From assembly GCA_017614715.1 (NCBI GenBank), contig JAGABI010000024.1:1-64000 (forward strand): a stretch of DNA of 64,000 bases, in the 5' to 3' direction. The first letter of the stretch is position 1, and each line of letters starts with the position of its first letter. The notes under the pieces were generated by a model, which had not been told where the DNA came from, made no database searches, and worked only from the letters and a program-made list of their open reading frames with translations. Shown piece after piece: positions 60,516 to 64,000 of the stretch. The translations under genes were made by a program, and so were the position numbers. This DNA comes from Bacteroidales bacterium. GTDB lineage: Bacteria > Bacteroidota > Bacteroidia > Bacteroidales > UBA932.

Positions 60516-61819
60516 ACATTGGAATTGATATTGGGACAAGCAGCATCTGCGGCGTGGTGTACGATGATGTCCAGGGGCAGATGCGGGCTGAAACCCGCGA
60601 AAACAGCGCCGCTATTACCGATTGCGTGCCCGCATGGGCGTTCCGGCAGGATGCAAAATGTATACTTGATACGGTGCGGGGGCTGCTGGATGAATTGATT
60701 ACCGGCGACGTTGCCTCTATCGGCATTTGCGGGCAGATGCACGGTATGCTTTATATTGATGCGGCCGGCAAACCGGTGAGTCCGCTGTACACATGGCAGG
60801 ACGGCAGTGCTGCTCAGCCGTATCGCGAAGGGAAAAGCTATGCTGAATGGCTCTCTGCGGCAACCGGATACGAGATTGCGACGGGCTACGGCCTGGCGAC
60901 CCATTTTTACAATATCCAGACTGGCAGCGTACCTCAATCTGCCATGCAACTCTGTACTGTGATGGACTTTGTGGCGATGAGCCTGTGCGGGAAAGAGCGA
61001 CCCGTGTGTGAACCGTCAAATGCTGCCGCCTTGGGCTTTTTTGACAAGCGCAGTATGCAGTTCGACCGTGAGGTGCTGCACAAGGTTGGGATTGATCCCG
61101 CCCTTTTGCCCGACGTACGCCCTGCCGGGACAGTTGTCGGCAAATACAATGGCATACCCGTGTTTGTCCCGATTGGAGACAATCAGGCGGCTTTTCTGGG
61201 CTCCGTACAGGACAAGACTTCTCAAATTCATGTTACGATTGGCACCAGCAGCCAGATATCGGTTTATACCGATGACTATCTGGAGGTGCCTTCTCTTGAC
61301 ACCCGCCCGCTGCCCGGCGGTGGATACATCCTCGTAGGGGCAGCGCTGTGCGGCGGCTGTTCGCTGACACTTCTAAAGGACTTCTACAAACAAGTCGTTG
61401 AACAGATAACCGGTATGCAACCTTCTGATGCTGAAGTATATGACAAGATGAGCACCGGAGCCGCGACCCAGACCGACGCTCTTGCCGTACGTACTACTTT
61501 TGAAGGCACCAGGCAGGACGCTTCGCTGCGCGGAGAGATTTCCGGGATAAGCTTGCGCAACTTTACCCCGGGTCGCATGACAACTGCCTTGCTTAAAGGT
61601 ATTTGCCAGGAACTCAAAGATTTCTACGACAGATTGCCGGAGGCTGTCCGCAGCGGGCGCACAGAAGTGGTCGGATCGGGAAACGCCCTGCGCAAGAATC
61701 CGCTGCTTGTAAAGTCGCTTTCGGAAACTTTTGGCCGGCCGGTAGTTCTTACAAAGAATCAAGAGGAGGCTGCCTTGGGCGCTGCTATTGCCTGCAAGGG
61801 CTCAGCCGAACGTTCTTAA
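60509..61819 (+). CDS. FGGY-family carbohydrate kinase (sedoheptulokinase-like)
   Basis: A 436-residue sugar kinase of the actin-like FGGY superfamily. The phosphate-1 loop IGIDIGTSSICG opens the protein, with CGQMHGMLYID near 75, a central PIGDNQAAFLGS, TIGTSSQISV (phosphate 2), and VVGSGNALRKNPLLVKSL plus EEAALGAAIACKG at the C-terminal adenosine site. The overall pattern, including the Gly-Asp-Asn-Gln segment, is closest in my view to sedoheptulokinase-type enzymes, but xylulokinase or a rare-ketose kinase cannot be excluded. It shares an identical promoter with, and overlaps by 35 bases, the convergent GH32/GH43-like gene. It likely phosphorylates a sugar released by that enzyme. Confidence 0.88.
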   Translation: MKHIGIDIGTSSICGVVYDDVQGQMRAETRENSAAITDCVPAWAFRQDAKCILDTVRGLLDELITGDVASIGICGQMHGMLYIDAAGKPVSPLYTWQDGSAAQPYREGKSYAEWLSAATGYEIATGYGLATHFYNIQTGSVPQSAMQLCTVMDFVAMSLCGKERPVCEPSNAAALGFFDKRSMQFDREVLHKVGIDPALLPDVRPAGTVVGKYNGIPVFVPIGDNQAAFLGSVQDKTSQIHVTIGTSSQISVYTDDYLEVPSLDTRPLPGGGYILVGAALCGGCSLTLLKDFYKQVVEQITGMQPSDAEVYDKMSTGAATQTDALAVRTTFEGTRQDASLRGEISGISLRNFTPGRMTTALLKGICQELKDFYDRLPEAVRSGRTEVVGSGNALRKNPLLVKSLSETFGRPVVLTKNQEEAALGAAIACKGSAERS

Positions 61820-63803
61820 CCTTCATTCCGGTAGATGTAATCTCCAGATTCTCTGCCTTAAGGCCGTGACGGTGAGTTATCATTGTCCGCTGCCCGGCAA
61901 TCTCCACATCAACAAGCGAACCGCCCCACTTGGGTTCTCCCTTCACTATCACCTTCACGGTGAATGGTTTGTCCAGTCCGCGGATATTCTCCAGGGCATA
62001 GTTGCCGGCGTCGTAGGGTGCACCACCTTCCCGCAGCGACTTGCTGGGAGAACCGTCGTTAGAGAACTGTGCCCTGCACGTTGCTTCGTCAAGATCCCAC
62101 CTGCAGGTGCGTTCAGCATCGCCCAAAGTCAGTGCAACGTGGCCGTCGGAGGATGGTTCCACGTCAAAACTAAGCACGAATGACCGGCAGCCGGTTGCGG
62201 CCGACATCCCTTCCTCACCGACAATGCGGGCCAGCATCTTTCCGCAAGAGGTGAGTGGCATCATCTCCGGCATAAACCGCGAGCCTATGGTGCCGTCGCT
62301 GTACTGCAGAAGTTCCCGCACCACCAGCGGGCCTCCCCAGTGACCGTTTACGGTCACCCAGCCAGCCATCAGATAGCGTCCGTCGCCAATCCGGGTGATG
62401 CTGGGCACGCACAGGCCGTCGTAAAGGTCAAGCCCCTTAGCCACTACGTCCTCATAATCTTCTATCGGTGCAGAGACTGGCTTCTTCCACATATTCACAA
62501 AGCCGCCCACAATGTATTGCCAGTCGCCCCAGGTAAAGATAAAGGTACAGTCGCCTCCGGGAGGGAAATCTTCGCTTATGCAGCTCCACGGGCCGCGCAG
62601 GTCGCTGGAGGTCCAGGTGCCGCGTGAGGCATAGTTGGCCAGCATACACAACCGGCCATCGTTATCTGTATAGATTGTCGGATTCTCTGCAGGATGGATA
62701 ATCAGGCGCGACTTTTCAAAGCTGGCAACTCCGTCGCGGCTCACACAAAAGGTTGTGCCGGAAGGATATAGGCTGTCGAGACTGTCAAAAGGCAGCACCT
62801 CGCTGCAGCCGAATTCCCGGATATGTGCCCATTCGCGCGGCGATGCGGTCTGCTCTTCGTTGTAGAGTCGCGAGGTGTGCATGCCGTAGCTTATCATCAG
62901 CGAATCGTGCCATACAAAGGGGGCGCCGGTCCCCATCGTCTCCCACTGGTGCTCTATGGGCGTTGCCGCCTCGTGCTCGGTCCAATGCTTGAAATCGGCG
63001 GTAGAGAGGTGTTCAAAATAGTGCCCGCCGCGGCCAAATTTGCCCTGATGACCGCGCCTGTCAAGAAGATAGAACACGTGGTAGCGGCCTTTGTACCAGA
63101 TAGCAGCAACATCGCCGACCCATGCATTATGGCCACGGGGAGTGAAATACTGTGCCTCAGTATACTCGTTTTTAGCAGCCGGCATTTCGCGAACCTCCAG
63201 GCAGGGAACATATATGCGGCTTTCGCCGATATACCGGCTGTCGCATACTGCTGTCACGGAAGCAAGTTCTTTGCTCGGATAGCCAAAAGCATAATCCCGG
63301 TCAACCAGATGACCGTCCAGATACATCTCCCACGCCACTCCGGTAAAATGCAATGTCATCTCATGCTCACCCCATGGCCTGGCGAGCAGTCCAAGGGGTA
63401 CTCCCACCGTCATATCACGCGCACCTTCAGGCGGATACAGCGTCAGCGAAGCCTCCAATACCGGCACGCGACCATCTGCCATAACCCCGGCCGGGTAGTT
63501 CTGCTTGGCTATATCATTAGGGTCATGATGCCGCAGTTTCACAGACAGCAAGCCGGGAATGGATATCAATTCAGCATCCTCGTCAAAGTCAGCAAGGGTA
63601 ACGGGAGTCACCATAGTGAATCCCTCCTGCATCCCGCCAGAAAAGGCTTTCAGGTCACCACCCGATGCTGGCAGAACCGCCACAGGCTCACCGGGAGTGT
63701 TAAAAGAGTATAAATCGCTGCGGAGCAGCACCTTGCTGCCCTTGCAAGATGTGAATGAGAGGCACGCAATGAGCAGTATGCCTATGGGAAATAGTCGTTT
63801 CAT
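61785..63803 (-). CDS. GH32/GH43-like five-bladed propeller lipoprotein
   Basis: A 672-residue lipoprotein (signal then lipobox LSFTSC, Cys at 20). Residues about 30-215 are a beta-sandwich. The propeller begins near 215 with YFTPRGHNAWVGDVAAIWYKG, then RYHVFYLLDRRGHQG and HLSTADFKHWTEHE, the usual strand order of GH32/GH43/GH68 hydrolases; the Asp in WVGD is the candidate nucleophile. The canonical WMNDPNG, RDP and EC motifs of GH32 are not intact (DLYDGLCVP and ENPTIYT occupy the likely places). A C-terminal sandwich (about 530-672) follows. It probably hydrolyses a fructan-like or other furanoside at the cell surface; specificity is unknown. It starts from the copy of the promoter shared with the kinase. 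Confidence 0.75.
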   Translation of the reverse strand: MKRLFPIGILLIACLSFTSCKGSKVLLRSDLYSFNTPGEPVAVLPASGGDLKAFSGGMQEGFTMVTPVTLADFDEDAELISIPGLLSVKLRHHDPNDIAKQNYPAGVMADGRVPVLEASLTLYPPEGARDMTVGVPLGLLARPWGEHEMTLHFTGVAWEMYLDGHLVDRDYAFGYPSKELASVTAVCDSRYIGESRIYVPCLEVREMPAAKNEYTEAQYFTPRGHNAWVGDVAAIWYKGRYHVFYLLDRRGHQGKFGRGGHYFEHLSTADFKHWTEHEAATPIEHQWETMGTGAPFVWHDSLMISYGMHTSRLYNEEQTASPREWAHIREFGCSEVLPFDSLDSLYPSGTTFCVSRDGVASFEKSRLIIHPAENPTIYTDNDGRLCMLANYASRGTWTSSDLRGPWSCISEDFPPGGDCTFIFTWGDWQYIVGGFVNMWKKPVSAPIEDYEDVVAKGLDLYDGLCVPSITRIGDGRYLMAGWVTVNGHWGGPLVVRELLQYSDGTIGSRFMPEMMPLTSCGKMLARIVGEEGMSAATGCRSFVLSFDVEPSSDGHVALTLGDAERTCRWDLDEATCRAQFSNDGSPSKSLREGGAPYDAGNYALENIRGLDKPFTVKVIVKGEPKWGGSLVDVEIAGQRTMITHRHGLKAENLEITSTGMKVKNVRLSPCRQ

Positions 63804-63839
63804 ACATCCAAAGGTAGTTTATCCGCCCGACTCTGGCAA
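63797..63839 (-). repeat. 43-base promoter repeat, copy B
   Basis: Perfect reverse-complement copy of 60473-60515, covering the promoter and first two codons of the GH32/GH43-like gene. The two copies point towards each other and bracket the kinase and hydrolase genes. Confidence 0.97.
63809..63839 (-). promoter_or_regulatory. Promoter of the GH32/GH43-like gene
   Basis: Reading leftwards, TTG (63839-63837), 20 bases, then TACCTTTG (63816-63809), five bases before the ATG at 63803. Base-for-base the same as the kinase promoter. Confidence 0.75.
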
Positions 63840-63875
63840 TAAAGAATCATGTACAGCTATGTGAATCCATTTTAG

Positions 63876-63883
63876 TACCTTTA
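63876..63883 (+). promoter_or_regulatory. Putative promoter of the LOG-family gene
   Basis: TACCTTTA, one base from TAnnTTTG, lies 4 bases before the ATG at 63888. The -33 element is not clear. The close spacing again suggests a leaderless transcript. Confidence 0.45.
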
Positions 63884-63887
63884 CGGT

Positions 63888-64000
63888 ATGAGTAATAATA
63901 AAACTGTAGCCGTATATCTCGGCTCCCGAAAGGGCAAGGGGCCCGAGTTCGTAAATAATGCATACCGGCTGGGGCAACTGCTGGCCCAGAATGACATCCA
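63888..64000 (+). CDS. LOG-family protein (lysine-decarboxylase-like), partial at right edge
   Basis: Only the first 37 codons lie in the window. They read NNKTVAVYLGSRKGKGPEF and AYRLGQLLAQND, which matches the N-terminal Rossmann strand and helix of the LOG/TIGR00730 family, whose members are cytokinin-riboside 5'-phosphate phosphoribohydrolase-like nucleotide hydrolases. The PGGxGT motif would lie beyond the edge, so the call rests on the start alone. It is divergent from the GH32/GH43-like gene. Confidence 0.7.
   Translation, partial: MSNNKTVAVYLGSRKGKGPEFVNNAYRLGQLLAQNDI

Overview
The window looks like a chromosomal segment of a Bacteroidota (order Bacteroidales) bacterium, probably an uncultured gut-type lineage. 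The evidence is promoters of the Bacteroides type (TTTG, about 19-21 bases, TAnnTTTG) before many genes, the Bacteroidota dcw cluster order with a PASTA-carrying penicillin-binding protein, a two-subunit methylmalonyl-CoA mutase, an ExbB/ExbD/ExbD operon, and proteins resembling the DUF5683, DUF4831 and DUF4988 families. I saw no rRNA, tRNA, CRISPR array, insertion sequence or prophage.

Layout. 0-2.2 kb: the end of a polysaccharide glycosyltransferase locus (minus strand). 2.3-5.6 kb: parA, a DUF5683 protein and an MltD-like lytic transglycosylase, with no parB where it usually sits. 5.7-13 kb: housekeeping genes (helix-hairpin-helix barrel protein, lipoate ligase, hpf, a tyrosine recombinase, rpsU, pnuC, obgE, a small outer-membrane barrel), then a 500-base gene-free stretch with strong inverted repeats. 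13.1-18.6 kb: surface genes (a large collagen-like lipoprotein, an OmpA protein with pentapeptide repeats, an unknown membrane coiled-coil protein). 18.7-22.8 kb: two tightly coupled lipoprotein genes of unknown function. 22.8-28.6 kb: adk, hpt, purE, mutA, mutB. 28.7-30.1 kb: an M23 peptidase.

30.2-45.4 kb is a complete dcw cluster, mraZ-rsmH-ftsL-ftsI-murE-mraY-murD-ftsW-murG-murC-ftsQ-ftsA-ftsZ, which makes lipid-linked peptidoglycan precursor and builds the divisome. murB, murF and ddl are absent from it. It runs on into rpiB, truB, queA, dprA and tatD, all on the plus strand. 49.7-52 kb is an ExbB/ExbD proton-channel operon, followed by an alkaline phosphatase and a small lipoprotein. 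53.8-60.4 kb is a compact minus-strand run: rfbC, an LpxL-type acyltransferase, DUF4831, pepD, a peptide transporter and a glycosyltransferase.

The last segment (60.4-63.9 kb) is the most unusual. A FGGY sugar kinase and a secreted GH32/GH43-like lipoprotein converge and overlap at their 3' ends. Both start from the same 43-base promoter-plus-start-codon sequence, present as a perfect inverted repeat 3.3 kb apart. The -7 elements lie only five bases before the ATG, which suggests leaderless mRNAs. The window ends inside a LOG-family gene.
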